NCBI GenBank assembly: GCA_036404435.1
Contig: DASWZN010000041.1
Location: 108,514-172,513 of the forward strand
Direction: 5' to 3'
Length of the DNA stretch: 64,000 nt
Source of the DNA: DASWZN01 sp036404435
GTDB lineage: Bacteria > Acidobacteriota > Terriglobia > Bryobacterales > Bryobacteraceae
This document shows, one piece after another, positions 7,610 through 15,328 of the stretch. A model generated the notes under the pieces. That model was not told where the DNA came from, searched no databases, and was given only the letters and a program-made list of their open reading frames with translations. The translations under genes and the position numbers were made by a program. Every line of letters begins with the position of its first letter. The first letter of the stretch is position 1.

Positions 7610-8398
7610 TTGAAGCCCCGTGTGTGCGCCGTCAGCTACTTGAACACCGTTCCGCTGGTCTGGGGCATGCTCCACGGGCCCCAGCGCGAGCGCTTCGATC
7701 TGACCTTCTGCCTGCCTTCCGAATGCGCCGCGCGCCTGGAGACCGGGGCGGCCGACATCGGCATCGTTCCTTCCATCGAGGCCGCACGCCAGGGCTTGGC
7801 GATCATTCCCGGCGCCGGAATCGCCTGCCACGGCCCCGTCCGCAGCATCCTGCTCGTGACCAAGGTTCACCCCAGCCGCATTCGCACCCTGGCCCTCGAC
7901 GCGAGCTCGCGCTCCTCCGCCATGCTGGCCCGCATCGTGCTCTCGCGCCGTTACGCCGTCGAGCCCCGCGCCGTTTCCATGCCGCCCGACCTGCCCGCGA
8001 TGCTCCAAGCGGCGGACGCGGCCCTCGTCATCGGCGACCCGGCGCTGCGCCTCGAACCTGACCGCCTGGGTCTCGCCACCCTCGACCTTGGCGGCGAATG
8101 GTTCGCCATGACCGGCCTGCCCATGGTTTTCGCCGTCTGGGCCGCACGCCCGGAGGTCCTGACGCCAGACCTCGCCGAGGCCTTCCTCGGCTCCTGCCGC
8201 TTCGGCCTCGAGCATCTCGATGACATCGTTCGCCTCGAAGCCGCGCCCCGCCAGCTCTCCGAGGCCCTCGCCCGCGACTACTTCGCCCGCCACATCGTCT
8301 TCGAGCTGGGCGAGCGCGACTACGAAGGCATGCGCCTCTTCGTGCAGTACGCGCGCGAGTTTGCTACGGTGGTCTCAACGGGGGGCGTCACCGCATGA
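7610..8398 (+). CDS. mqnA: Chorismate dehydratase MqnA (futalosine menaquinone pathway)
   Basis: The 262-aa product begins CAVSYLNTVPLVWGML, the MqnA hallmark, and continues with ADIGIVPSIEAARQGL and DAALVIGDPAL, typical of this periplasmic-binding-protein-like enzyme. MqnA converts chorismate to 3-enolpyruvylbenzoate, the first step of the futalosine route to menaquinone (family knowledge). The start is a TTG at 7610; no ATG fits the conserved beginning. The stop overlaps the mqnC start as ATGA, so the two are translationally coupled. Menaquinone would feed the cytochrome bd oxidase encoded about 13 kb away. Confidence 0.92.
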   Translation: MKPRVCAVSYLNTVPLVWGMLHGPQRERFDLTFCLPSECAARLETGAADIGIVPSIEAARQGLAIIPGAGIACHGPVRSILLVTKVHPSRIRTLALDASSRSSAMLARIVLSRRYAVEPRAVSMPPDLPAMLQAADAALVIGDPALRLEPDRLGLATLDLGGEWFAMTGLPMVFAVWAARPEVLTPDLAEAFLGSCRFGLEHLDDIVRLEAAPRQLSEALARDYFARHIVFELGERDYEGMRLFVQYAREFATVVSTGGVTA

Positions 8399-9426
8399 TG
8401 ACTCGCGACGAGGCTTGCGATCTGTTCCGCAGTCCCGACCTCATCGGCATCGGCATGGCCGCCGACGCCGTGCGCCGCCGGCTCCATCCCGAGGGCGTGG
8501 TCACCTACATCATCGACCGCAACATCAACTACACGAATTTCTGCACCGAGTACTGCACCTTCTGCGCCTTCTACCGCCCGCTCGGCCATGCCGAAGGCTA
8601 CATCCTGCCGAAAGAGGTCATCTTCGAGAAGATCCAGGAGACCCTCGACCTGGGCGGCACCGGCGTCCTCATGCAGGGCGGCCTCCACCCCGACCTCAAA
8701 ATCGAGTGGTACGAAGACTTGATGCGCTCCATCAAGCAGCGCTTCCGGATCCACCTGCACTGCTTCTCCTCACCCGAGATCGTCAATATCGCCGAGGTCA
8801 GCGGCCTCTCCCTCCGCGACACCATCGCGCGCCTGCGCGACGCCGGTCTCGATTCCATTCCCGGAGGCGGCGCCGAGATCCTCGATGACGCCGTGCGCCA
8901 CCGTATCAGCCGCCTTAAGTGTTCCACGCAGGAATGGGCCGACGTGCATCTCGAAGCCCACCGCCTCGGCATGCGCACCACGGCCACCATGATGTTCGGC
9001 TGCGGCGAGACCATCGAGGAGCGCGTCAACCATCTCGACCTGGTGCGGCGGATTCAGGAGGAGACCGGCGGGTTCACGGCCTTCATCCCCTGGACCTTCC
9101 AGCGCGAGAACACCTCGCTCGGCCGCTCCATAAAGGAAGAGGCGACCGCAGTCGAATACCTGAAGACGTTGGCCATTTCGCGGCTCTATCTCGACAACAT
9201 CGACAACGTCCAGTCTTCCTGGGTGACCCAGGGCCTCAAGACCTGCCAGCTCGGTCTCCGTTTCGGCGGCAACGACGTGGGCAGCATCATGATCGAAGAG
9301 AACGTCGTCTCCTCGGCCGGCGCCCACCACCGCGCCTCCGAAGAAGAGCTCCGCCGCATCATCCGCGACGCCGGCTTCGTCCCACGGCAGCGGGACACGC
9401 TGTATCGCACTTTCTTCCTGAACTGA
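8395..9426 (+). CDS. mqnC: Cyclic dehypoxanthinyl futalosine synthase MqnC (radical SAM)
   Basis: 343 aa with the radical-SAM cluster motif CTEYCTFCAFYRP (Cys near residues 47, 51 and 54), DSIPGGGAEIL, and the C-terminal GLRFGGNDVGSIMIEENVV block. MqnC cyclises dehypoxanthine futalosine in menaquinone biosynthesis. It overlaps mqnA by 4 nt. The last 261 nt (9166-9426) occur a second time at 10614-10874, after two inserted genes; the gene here is nevertheless complete. Both ends of that block carry synonymous differences between the copies while the middle is nearly identical, suggesting that the present 3' end was replaced or converted. Confidence 0.93.
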   Translation: MMTRDEACDLFRSPDLIGIGMAADAVRRRLHPEGVVTYIIDRNINYTNFCTEYCTFCAFYRPLGHAEGYILPKEVIFEKIQETLDLGGTGVLMQGGLHPDLKIEWYEDLMRSIKQRFRIHLHCFSSPEIVNIAEVSGLSLRDTIARLRDAGLDSIPGGGAEILDDAVRHRISRLKCSTQEWADVHLEAHRLGMRTTATMMFGCGETIEERVNHLDLVRRIQEETGGFTAFIPWTFQRENTSLGRSIKEEATAVEYLKTLAISRLYLDNIDNVQSSWVTQGLKTCQLGLRFGGNDVGSIMIEENVVSSAGAHHRASEEELRRIIRDAGFVPRQRDTLYRTFFLN

Positions 9427-9528
9427 CGCCGCTCCTGCCCCAGCGCCTGGGTCGAATCTCTCACTCCAAATGGGGTTGTTCGGCATGCGGCATTTATGAG
9501 TACCATACAGGGGAGAGTTTTGACGGCA

Positions 9529-10041
9529 ATGGATCACAAACGAGTCTGCGTTTTTGCAATAGCGACGTGTGCGGTCGTAATGCAGGGGGTGTGCGGCGCC
9601 GCGGCACGTGACTGTCGCCCGAGTTCTGCGCAGCCCTTCATGAACTCTCGTGGTACGACAATCGTCAGGATCTCTGCGGTCAACACAAGAGAAGACATCA
9701 TTGTACGCGTAACAATCACGAACCGTGGGAGGTTCCCCTATCGGCTTCTGGTCTCGGATCTACCAGCCGATGGGTGGATGTCGAAACCCCTGTTTTTTGT
9801 ATACAGGGATGACCAACAGATGACGTATATGGGTGCTGAGTCACTTCGAGAAATCGATGAGGACGACTACCTCACCGTGGATCCTGGTCACACCTGCTCA
9901 GCCGTGATCGGACTGGCCCAGGCATATGACGTCAAGCCGAAGGCCCGCTACAGGATTCGATACGAGGCCATGAATGAGCACGTCGCGCCGGATTTCGCGG
10001 AGTGGCTTAAGTCGAATCAGATCGTGGTCCGCAGGAAGTGA
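9529..10041 (+). CDS. Secreted protein, paralogue 1 (deuterolysin-propeptide-like beta domain)
   Basis: A 170-aa protein with a signal peptide (RVCVFAIATCAVVMQGVCGA). The mature part has an Ig-like strand pattern: ISAVNTREDIIVRVTITNRG, PLFFVYRDDQQMTYMG, DDYLTVDPGHTCSAVIGLAQ and KARYRIRYEAM. This resembles the beta-rich N-terminal domain found in some M35-type metalloproteases (pattern recognition, not proven); no HExxH motif is present. ATG 9529 is chosen over 9496 because the paralogue at 10073 has the same TTGACGnCAATG context and the same second residues. The GC content is lower than in mqnC. It lies between the intact and duplicated mqnC ends. Confidence 0.7.
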   Translation: MDHKRVCVFAIATCAVVMQGVCGAAARDCRPSSAQPFMNSRGTTIVRISAVNTREDIIVRVTITNRGRFPYRLLVSDLPADGWMSKPLFFVYRDDQQMTYMGAESLREIDEDDYLTVDPGHTCSAVIGLAQAYDVKPKARYRIRYEAMNEHVAPDFAEWLKSNQIVVRRK

Positions 10042-10072
10042 GCCCGTCAGCCCAGAGGACAGCTTGACGCCA

Positions 10073-10597
10073 ATGAACCGCAAACGAGTTTGGGTCTTTA
10101 TAATGGCCACCTGTGCTTTCGTGGTCCAGGCGCTATGCAGTACCGCCGGAGCGGACGGACCGGACTGTCGCCCGACTTCTGGGGCACCGACCAATCCGAG
10201 AGCTGTGCCAGTCGTGCGAATTTCTGCGGTCAACGAGAAAGATGACATCATTGTCAAAGTAGAGATTACGAACCGCGGAAGCTCCCCTTATCGGCTTTTG
10301 GAGCGGGACCTGCCAACCGACGGGCTAATGACGAAGACGATGTTTTGGGTGTACAGGGATGACCAGGAGATCCGGTACACGGGGATGGCGATAGACCGAC
10401 AGATCACGGAGAGCGACTACCTTACCGTCGACGCCGGTTGCAGATGCACAACGACGATCGGATTGGCCCAGCATTATGACGTCACGCCCAAGGGCATGTA
10501 CCGAATCCAATACAACGCCGCCGTTGAGCGCGTCGGAGGGGACGGGGAGCGTGTCTACTGGCTCAAGTCAAATGTGATCGTGGCCCACAGGAAGTGA
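10073..10597 (+). CDS. Secreted protein, paralogue 2 (tandem duplicate of preceding gene)
   Basis: A 174-aa protein clearly homologous to the preceding gene along its whole length (signal peptide RVWVFIMATCAFVVQALC; ISAVNEKDDIIVKVEITNRG; MFWVYRDDQEIRYTG; SDYLTVDAGCRCTTTIGLAQ). Both copies are followed by the same 16-nt sequence (GCCCGTCnGCCCAGAG at 10042 and 10598), so the tandem unit extends past the stop codons. No enzymatic motif is visible; a secreted binding or inhibitor-like domain is possible. The unit is directly followed by the orphan mqnC 3' end. Confidence 0.7.
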   Translation: MNRKRVWVFIMATCAFVVQALCSTAGADGPDCRPTSGAPTNPRAVPVVRISAVNEKDDIIVKVEITNRGSSPYRLLERDLPTDGLMTKTMFWVYRDDQEIRYTGMAIDRQITESDYLTVDAGCRCTTTIGLAQHYDVTPKGMYRIQYNAAVERVGGDGERVYWLKSNVIVAHRK

Positions 10598-10613
10598 GCC
10601 CGTCTGCCCAGAG

Positions 10614-10874
10614 GCCCTGGCGCTTTCCCGCCTCTACCTCGACAACATCGACAACGTCCAGTCTTCCTGGGTGACCCAGGGCCTCAAGACCTGCCAGCTC
10701 GGTCTCCGTTTCGGCGGCAACGACGTGGGCAGCATCATGATCGAGGAGAACGTCGTCTCCTCCGCCGGCGCCCACCACCGCGCCTCCGAAGAAGAGCTCC
10801 GCCGCATCATCCGCGACGCCGGCTTCGTCCCCCGCCAGCGCGACACCCTCTACCGCACCTTCTTCTTGAACTGA
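10614..10874 (+). pseudogene. Orphan duplicate of the mqnC 3' end
   Basis: This 261-nt stretch aligns without gaps to the last 87 codons of mqnC (9166-9426) and keeps the same frame and stop. The proteins are identical from SRLYLDNIDNVQSSW to the end. By eye about 18 nucleotides differ: eight in the first 27 nt, eight in the last 40 nt, and only two in the long centre. There is no start codon or ribosome site of its own at the left boundary, so it should not be expressed as a protein. The left boundary follows immediately after GCCCAGAG, the end of the tandem gene unit. Confidence 0.9.
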
Positions 10875-10935
10875 CTCCCAGCTCGCAGGATCAAAGGATG
10901 ACGGTTGGGCGTATGCTCAACACGAACTGGGAGTC
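10873..10935. repeat. Inverted repeat GACTCCCAG / CTGGGAGTC
   Basis: Perfect 9-nt arms at 10873-10881 and 10927-10935 separated by 45 nt, lying immediately after the duplicated mqnC stop codon and just before a TATAAT box (10954-10959). It may be a weak transcript end, an operator, or a boundary scar of the inserted segment. Confidence 0.4.
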
Positions 10936-10981
10936 CAAAGTGGAACCGCGGCTTATAATGTAATTGGCAAAGGGAATGACC

Positions 10982-11368
10982 ATGGCGGACCGCTCCTTTA
11001 TGACGACGATCCTGCTCTTGGTCTCCGATCCGGTCGTACGTTCCGTTCTTCAGGAGACACTGGAGCGGGAAGGGTATACGGTCCTGGCTACCGGCGACCT
11101 GGGGCAGGCGGTGGACCGGTTGAAAGAGTGCACGCCCGATCTGTTGATGACCCGCACCTATGTTCAGAGCTTGCCGGGGCACGAGGCGGCGATGTATCTG
11201 CGCACGAAATGCCCGACCATGCGGGTTCTAATGGTCGGGGGTCTTCTTGATGACGAGCGGCTTCGACATCGAGCCACGCTGCAGGGGTTTGAGGTTTTCC
11301 CCAAGCCATATACCGCGGCTGAGCTACTCCAAAAAGTGAAGGACGTCCTGAGTAGACCGCGCGGCTAA
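10982..11368 (+). CDS. Receiver-like protein lacking the phosphoacceptor Asp
   Basis: 128 aa with CheY-like topology: ILLLVSDPVVRSVLQETLER, TPDLLMTRTYVQSLPGHEA, MRVLMVGGLLDDERLR, and FPKPYTAAELLQKVKDVL with the conserved Lys. Two features are off: the acidic pair is reduced to SD (residues 15-16), and the position expected to hold the phosphoacceptor Asp is Arg58. It is therefore probably an unphosphorylated pseudo-receiver acting by interaction. The start at ATG 10982 has AAAGGGA 6 nt upstream; ATG 10976 and TTG 10964 are alternatives. TATAAT at 10954 may be its -10 box. It stands alone, directly downstream of the mqnC duplication. Confidence 0.75.
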   Translation: MADRSFMTTILLLVSDPVVRSVLQETLEREGYTVLATGDLGQAVDRLKECTPDLLMTRTYVQSLPGHEAAMYLRTKCPTMRVLMVGGLLDDERLRHRATLQGFEVFPKPYTAAELLQKVKDVLSRPRG

Positions 11369-11402
11369 AGACAACTACTGTACGACAATAGTCCCCGCCA
11401 GC

Positions 11403-11428
11403 TGTCCCGTCTCCTGTCTCCCGTTTTC
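11403..11428. repeat. Degenerate 7-nt-period repeat
   Basis: TGTCCCG-TCTCCTG-TCTCCCG-TTTTCC reads as an imperfect heptamer series in the gap before the transglutaminase-like gene. It is similar in style to the better-preserved heptamer repeats at 16216 and 33617. It is weak and could be chance. Confidence 0.35.
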
Positions 11429-11448
11429 CTGGTACCCTAAGCCATTTG

Positions 11449-12066
11449 ATGGCCGATACCAACGGATTCTCCGCCCTCGAATGGAAGGCCCTGCGCCGTC
11501 TCAAGACGCCCGACAGGATCCAGCGCTTCCTCGACTGCGACGTCGCCTATAACAAGGAACAGCGCGGCCCCACCATCCGCTCCCCTCGCCGCGTCCTGCG
11601 CGACCGCACCGCCCACTGTCTCGAAGGCGCGCTGTTCGGCGCGGCCGCGCTCCGCGCCAACGGCTATCCGCCCCTCCTGCTCGACCTCGAAGCCGTGCGC
11701 GACGACGACCACGTGCTCGCCATCTTCCGCCAGCACGGCTATTGGGGCGCCATCGCCAAATCGAATTACGCCGGCCTGCGCTTCCGCGAGCCCGTCTACC
11801 GCACCCTGCGCGAGCTGGCCATGTCCTACTTCGAGCACTACTACAACCTCGCCGCCGAGAAGACCCTGCGCGCCTACTCGCGGCCCGTCAACCTCGGCCG
11901 CTTCGACCGCATCGGCTGGATGACCACCGAAGAGGATCTGTGGGCCATTTCCGACCACCTCTTCGGGATCCCGCACCGCCCGCTTCTTTCCCCCGCCGCC
12001 CCGCACCGTCTCAGCCGCGTCGACGACCGCCTCTACCGCGCCGGAATGGTCGGCATGCGGCACTGA
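11449..12066 (+). CDS. Transglutaminase-like fold protein (hypothetical)
   Basis: A 205-aa protein. The segment DRTAHCLEGALFGAAALRAN followed by PPLLLDLEAVRDDDHVLAIF has the Cys-helix then His-strand order of transglutaminase/papain-like folds, with Cys in AHCLEG and His in DDHVLAIF as candidate catalytic residues and an Asp-rich stretch beside them (pattern inference). The remainder (WGAIAKSNYAGLRFREP, TLRELAMSYFEHYYN, MTTEEDLWAISDHLFGI) is not recognised. There is no signal peptide, so it is probably cytoplasmic. ATG 11449 follows a TTG at 11446. A strong intrinsic terminator follows 16 nt after the stop. Confidence 0.6.
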   Translation: MADTNGFSALEWKALRRLKTPDRIQRFLDCDVAYNKEQRGPTIRSPRRVLRDRTAHCLEGALFGAAALRANGYPPLLLDLEAVRDDDHVLAIFRQHGYWGAIAKSNYAGLRFREPVYRTLRELAMSYFEHYYNLAAEKTLRAYSRPVNLGRFDRIGWMTTEEDLWAISDHLFGIPHRPLLSPAAPHRLSRVDDRLYRAGMVGMRH

Positions 12067-12081
12067 CCCGGTTGCACCATA

Positions 12082-12113
12082 GAAAAAGGGCGCGCCGGAG
12101 CGCGCCCTTTTTC
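12082..12113 (+). terminator. Rho-independent terminator
   Basis: A perfect 14-bp stem (12082-12095 with 12100-12113) closed by a CGGA loop: GAAAAAGGGCGCGC pairing with GCGCGCCCTTTTTC. It lies 16 nt after the stop of the transglutaminase-like gene. Because the stem starts with A5 and ends with T5 it can terminate in both directions. Confidence 0.9.
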
Positions 12114-12195
12114 GCCGCGTCAAAAGAATTTGACCCTGAATTGGTAACTTCTTGGTCCCCTTCTCATCGGGGCGTTTCTATACTACCATACGCAG

Positions 12196-12892
12196 ATGCT
12201 GAACAACGCGGGGTTCGATCTGCTGAAGAGCGGACCCCTCCGTTCGGTTCTGCTCTGGAACGGACTGCCACGCACGCTCCAGGGTCTCGTGTTGGTTGCG
12301 ATCGTCTTCGAACCCGAGAGATTCCTGATGTGCCTGCCGTGGCTGCTGGTCGCCACCGTGCTGCTGGGCAGGGTATGGTGCGCCGTCTGCCCGCTGAGCC
12401 TGATCGGGACATTTCCGGAGTGGATCTCCGCTCCCGATCACGAGGTGCCGAAGTGGGCCGCGGCGGGCCTTCTGGGCGTGGGGCTTTACGGGATCCTGCT
12501 CCTGCGGCCACCCGCGCCGCGCTTCCTGGTGGGCCTCGCGGTGTTTACGGTCTTCGTCTCGGTGGTGTTCCGCGGGCGCGCGTTCTGCCGCACGTTGTGC
12601 CCGGCGTCGGAGCTGCTGGCGACGTACGGGCGATGCGCGGCTGGCCGTCGCGCTCTGGCCCGCCATGGCGATCGTCGCCTGGGCGCTCGGCGGCGCCAGG
12701 ACGCCGTGGGAAGCCTTCCGGCGGCTGGCCCTGCCGGGCTCCGCGATGCTGATTGCGGCGCACCTGGCCGGATTGCTGCCCCTACCGGGGGCCATCGCGC
12801 TGGTGGCCGGCTGGAGCCTGAAGCCGGCACTGGTGGGGCCGCTGCTGCTGCTCATGGCGGTGTTTTGCTATTCCCTGGCGGGCCCGGTCTAG
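12196..12892 (+). pseudogene. 4Fe-4S-type polytopic membrane protein, frameshifted and internally deleted
   Basis: Frame 1 (from ATG 12196) encodes membrane helices plus two cysteine clusters typical of NapH/CcoG/NosR-type proteins: RVWCAVCPLSLIG and GRAFCRTLCPASELLATYG. After about 12630 this frame becomes Arg/Gly-rich nonsense. The next frame takes over with RLAVALWPAMAIVAWALGG and further hydrophobic segments, ending at 12892. The ferredoxin-like cysteines expected between these parts are absent. The gene is therefore probably a remnant with a frameshift and an internal deletion. It lies just downstream of a terminator and converges with a coiled-coil gene. Confidence 0.7.
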
Positions 12893-12919
12893 GCCGAGCC
12901 CGCGGTGTCAGCGGCCCTC

Positions 12920-13801
12920 TTACCGGCGGGCCACATTGACTTTCGGAGTGGCGAGGTAACCGACCACCTCGTCCTTCTTGACTTCGTTGACTACGATCTC
13001 GTAGGGCTGGCGGTTGCGCGCAACATAGAACTGCACCGGCTCGTTGATGGTGCGGTCCCTCTTCTCTACGACCTTGTCGTCGGCCACCACCGTGATCGTG
13101 AATCGGTTCCTCTTGGGATCCGTTTTGCGGATCGAGATGCTGATGTCGCCGACCTTGGACGGCGCCGGCGTTTTGCGGATGTCGAATTCGACGTAGTTGC
13201 GCTCGCCCAGGGTTCGCAGCTCTGCGAGGCCGCTCGAGTTGGTGGCGACCAGTCCGCTCATCACGCCCATATCGCCCATGACCCTCTTCAGGTCGGAGCC
13301 GGTCGCATCCAGCTTGGACTGCGTGGCCGCGACGTCGGCTTTCACGTTGGCGACGTCGCCGCTGACCTCGTTGAGTTTCGAATTCTCGGACGTGGTGGTG
13401 TCTCGCAGTTCGGCCACCTGCCCGGCCACCTGTTGCTGCTCTTGCTGCTCGAGGTCGAGCTTAGCGCCCAGGGAGGTGGCGACTCTGGCGGAACTTCGGT
13501 GCGCTTCCGAACGGGCTTGATCGAGGGCGTCCGCGACGGATTTCTGCGCCTCGTCGGAAAGGGTCTCGATTCGCTGCCGGTTGTCCGCCACGGCGGTGGC
13601 GTTGTCATTCAGCTTGGCGCTCTCGGCGGCCAGGCTGTCGCGGAGCTGCTCGGCGGTCTTTGTGAGCCGCTCGGTGGCGAAAAGGAAGTACACGTTTCCC
13701 GCCAGCGCCAGCGCGACGGCCACGTACCAGGCTCCATGCAGGGGCGCTCGCCCGCTGCGTTGGGGCGTCGCCGGGGAATCTTCGGGCACACTGATAGCCA
13801 T
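12920..13801 (-). CDS. Membrane-anchored coiled-coil protein
   Basis: 293 aa: a short cytoplasmic N-terminus, one membrane helix (AWYVAVALALAGNVYFLF, about residues 24-42), a long heptad-rich coiled coil (about residues 45-190: ERLTKTAEQLRDSLAAESAK through LDATGSDLKRVMGDMG) and a C-terminal beta-rich domain (GERNYVEFDIRKTPAPSKVG to EVVGYLATPKVN). It resembles structural or scaffold proteins but belongs to no family I recognise. The ATG at 13801 has AAAGGAGA about 8 nt upstream, which rules out the 31-residue upstream extension. No partner is evident. Confidence 0.75.
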   Translation of the reverse strand: MAISVPEDSPATPQRSGRAPLHGAWYVAVALALAGNVYFLFATERLTKTAEQLRDSLAAESAKLNDNATAVADNRQRIETLSDEAQKSVADALDQARSEAHRSSARVATSLGAKLDLEQQEQQQVAGQVAELRDTTTSENSKLNEVSGDVANVKADVAATQSKLDATGSDLKRVMGDMGVMSGLVATNSSGLAELRTLGERNYVEFDIRKTPAPSKVGDISISIRKTDPKRNRFTITVVADDKVVEKRDRTINEPVQFYVARNRQPYEIVVNEVKKDEVVGYLATPKVNVARR

Positions 13802-13976
13802 GTGATTCGTCTCCTTTGGGTGGTGTTTCCACCGCTGCTTACTGCGGGCGCCGGATCGGACGCCCTGCCAGGTCAAGAGCAGCTTTGGTGCCAATTCCGA
13901 GGGTGGCTGAAAGCAGGCCCGTTACGCCTGCGCGCGCCGGAAGCGCCGGAGAGTTCGGGCCAGGCGCGAGAAGTTA

Positions 13977-14921
13977 TTACCCGGCCGCGAGCCGGCCGTA
14001 GAGGCCCGCGGGGTCGGCGGAGCGGGCGGTCTCGAAGGATTTGGCCGCGGCCATCTCTTCCCCGGCCGCGCGATGCGCCCTTCCCAAACGGTAGTGCACA
14101 CCGGCCAACTGCGGGCGCTCGGATTCGTCGGTGGCCTGGAGCGCCCGCCGAACGGCTTCCTCCATCGCGTCGCGCCGGCCGAGGAGCGCGAGGGCCCAGG
14201 CCTGCGCCGCCCAGTTGGTGGCGAAGAAGTTGGGGCCGGCCTGGTGCCTGGTTTTGCTCTCGTAGTCGATCGCGCGGTTGACGAGGGTGAGGGCTTCCTC
14301 GGGCCTGGCCGCCTGCCACAATAGAGTTTCGGCGCGCGCGGCGTGGAGCCCACTGCGGCGGGGCATCACCTTCAGGGCGGTTGCGACCGCCTGCTCCGCG
14401 TCTTCGTAGCGGCCCTTGACGGTCAGAACTCGCGCGAGGCACTCCAGAGCCCGGACCTGGTGACCCTGCCGGTGCGCCTGGGCGAGCGCTTTCCTCAGCG
14501 CGATGTCGGCTTCCGCCAAGCGCCCTGCCGCGAACAGAATCTCGCCGCGGCGGAGCACGAGCCGAGCGCTGTCCGGCGCGACAAAGAGGAGCACGCCGAG
14601 CAGGCGCAGTGAGGCAGCATAGTGCCCGCGCTTCAAGCTCCATCGCGCCGCCGCTTCCAGCGCCGCCCACGAGATCGGCGGAAAGCCCGCCAGCACCCAC
14701 GCGATCGGGCTGGGCTGTGTGAAGTAGACGCCGCCGATCCACACGGCGGTCAGGACCAGCCGCCTGGTGGGGGCCTGGAAAGGTGGCAGCTCTCCCACGC
14801 CTTTGTGCCCGAGCTCGCGAGCCCGATTCCGCCGCTGCTGAACTACGTCCCGCCGCCAGCGGATGCCCGCAGAGATAAACCACAGGGCGGCGATCCACGC
14901 CAGCAAATCGGCTAGGCTCAT
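13977..14921 (-). CDS. TPR-repeat membrane protein
   Basis: 314 aa. Two hydrophobic stretches near the N-terminus (LLAWIAALWFISAGI; TAVWIGGVYFTQPSPIAWVL) are followed by TPR-like helical pairs: YAASLRLLGVLLFVAPDSA, GRLAEADIALRKALAQAHRQ, GRYEDAEQAVATALKVMP, PEEALTLVNRAIDYES and GRRDAMEEAVRRALQAT. The protein is probably membrane-tethered with the TPRs as a protein-binding platform. Its start (ATG at 14921) overlaps the stop of the preceding small gene as ATGA, so the two are translationally coupled. No catalytic domain is visible. Confidence 0.8.
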   Translation of the reverse strand: MSLADLLAWIAALWFISAGIRWRRDVVQQRRNRARELGHKGVGELPPFQAPTRRLVLTAVWIGGVYFTQPSPIAWVLAGFPPISWAALEAAARWSLKRGHYAASLRLLGVLLFVAPDSARLVLRRGEILFAAGRLAEADIALRKALAQAHRQGHQVRALECLARVLTVKGRYEDAEQAVATALKVMPRRSGLHAARAETLLWQAARPEEALTLVNRAIDYESKTRHQAGPNFFATNWAAQAWALALLGRRDAMEEAVRRALQATDESERPQLAGVHYRLGRAHRAAGEEMAAAKSFETARSADPAGLYGRLAAG

Positions 14922-15193
14922 CGCTGCGCGCTTCCGAGCGGCTCTTGCGGCCGGTATCCGTGTTCGATCAACACCCGCCGCGCCGCCTCCTCCCCTTCGG
15001 GCGCGACGTAGAAGAACACGCCGACGCGTTCGGTCCGGAAGACGATTCCGCCCGTGTAGACGTCCGGTTCCACCAGGTAATCGACCCCCGCCGCGGTCAG
15101 CGCGGACTCGAGCGCCAGCGCCTCTTTCAGCTTCCGGGCGACGTAGATGAGGGGCAGGTCCCGCTCGCCGAAGTAGTCCGGCTCTTTCCGCAT
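14918..15193 (-). CDS. Small DUF2007-like protein
   Basis: A 91-aa protein with a single alpha-beta domain: LPLIYVARKLKEALALESAL, AAGVDYLVEPDVYTGGIVFR, VGVFFYVAPEGEEAARRVLI. The pattern (transfer-like helix pairing two strands, ending in a V-P-E-E helix) resembles DUF2007, proteins of unknown role often fused to zinc ribbons. The ATG at 15193 precedes a conserved-looking start; the upstream extension is repeat-derived (CGTCGCCCGTTGCCCGT at 15227). It is coupled to the downstream TPR gene by an ATGA overlap. Confidence 0.6.
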   Translation of the reverse strand: MRKEPDYFGERDLPLIYVARKLKEALALESALTAAGVDYLVEPDVYTGGIVFRTERVGVFFYVAPEGEEAARRVLIEHGYRPQEPLGSAQR

Positions 15194-15226
15194 CGTTCGC
15201 CAGTATAGCGGGAAGCGCTCGTTGCG

Positions 15227-15243
15227 CGTCGCCCGTTGCCCGT
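15227..15243. repeat. Heptamer-type repeat CGTCGCCCGTTGCCCGT
   Basis: This 17-mer is repeated exactly at 16209-16225, where it forms the outer part of the left arm flanking the four-helix-bundle gene. Here it stands alone between two divergent genes. Confidence 0.7.
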
Positions 15244-15328
15244 CGAGCCGGAGCAGACGGCGAACTCCCTCCGGCCCATCCACGGGCGCCGGGCGCTTGC
15301 AGTACACTGGCCACAGCGGGGGTGAGCC

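Noticed and set aside
13802..13894. N-terminal extension of the coiled-coil protein to 13894
   Set aside because: A strong Shine-Dalgarno lies right before the internal ATG at 13801, and the extension is not protein-like.
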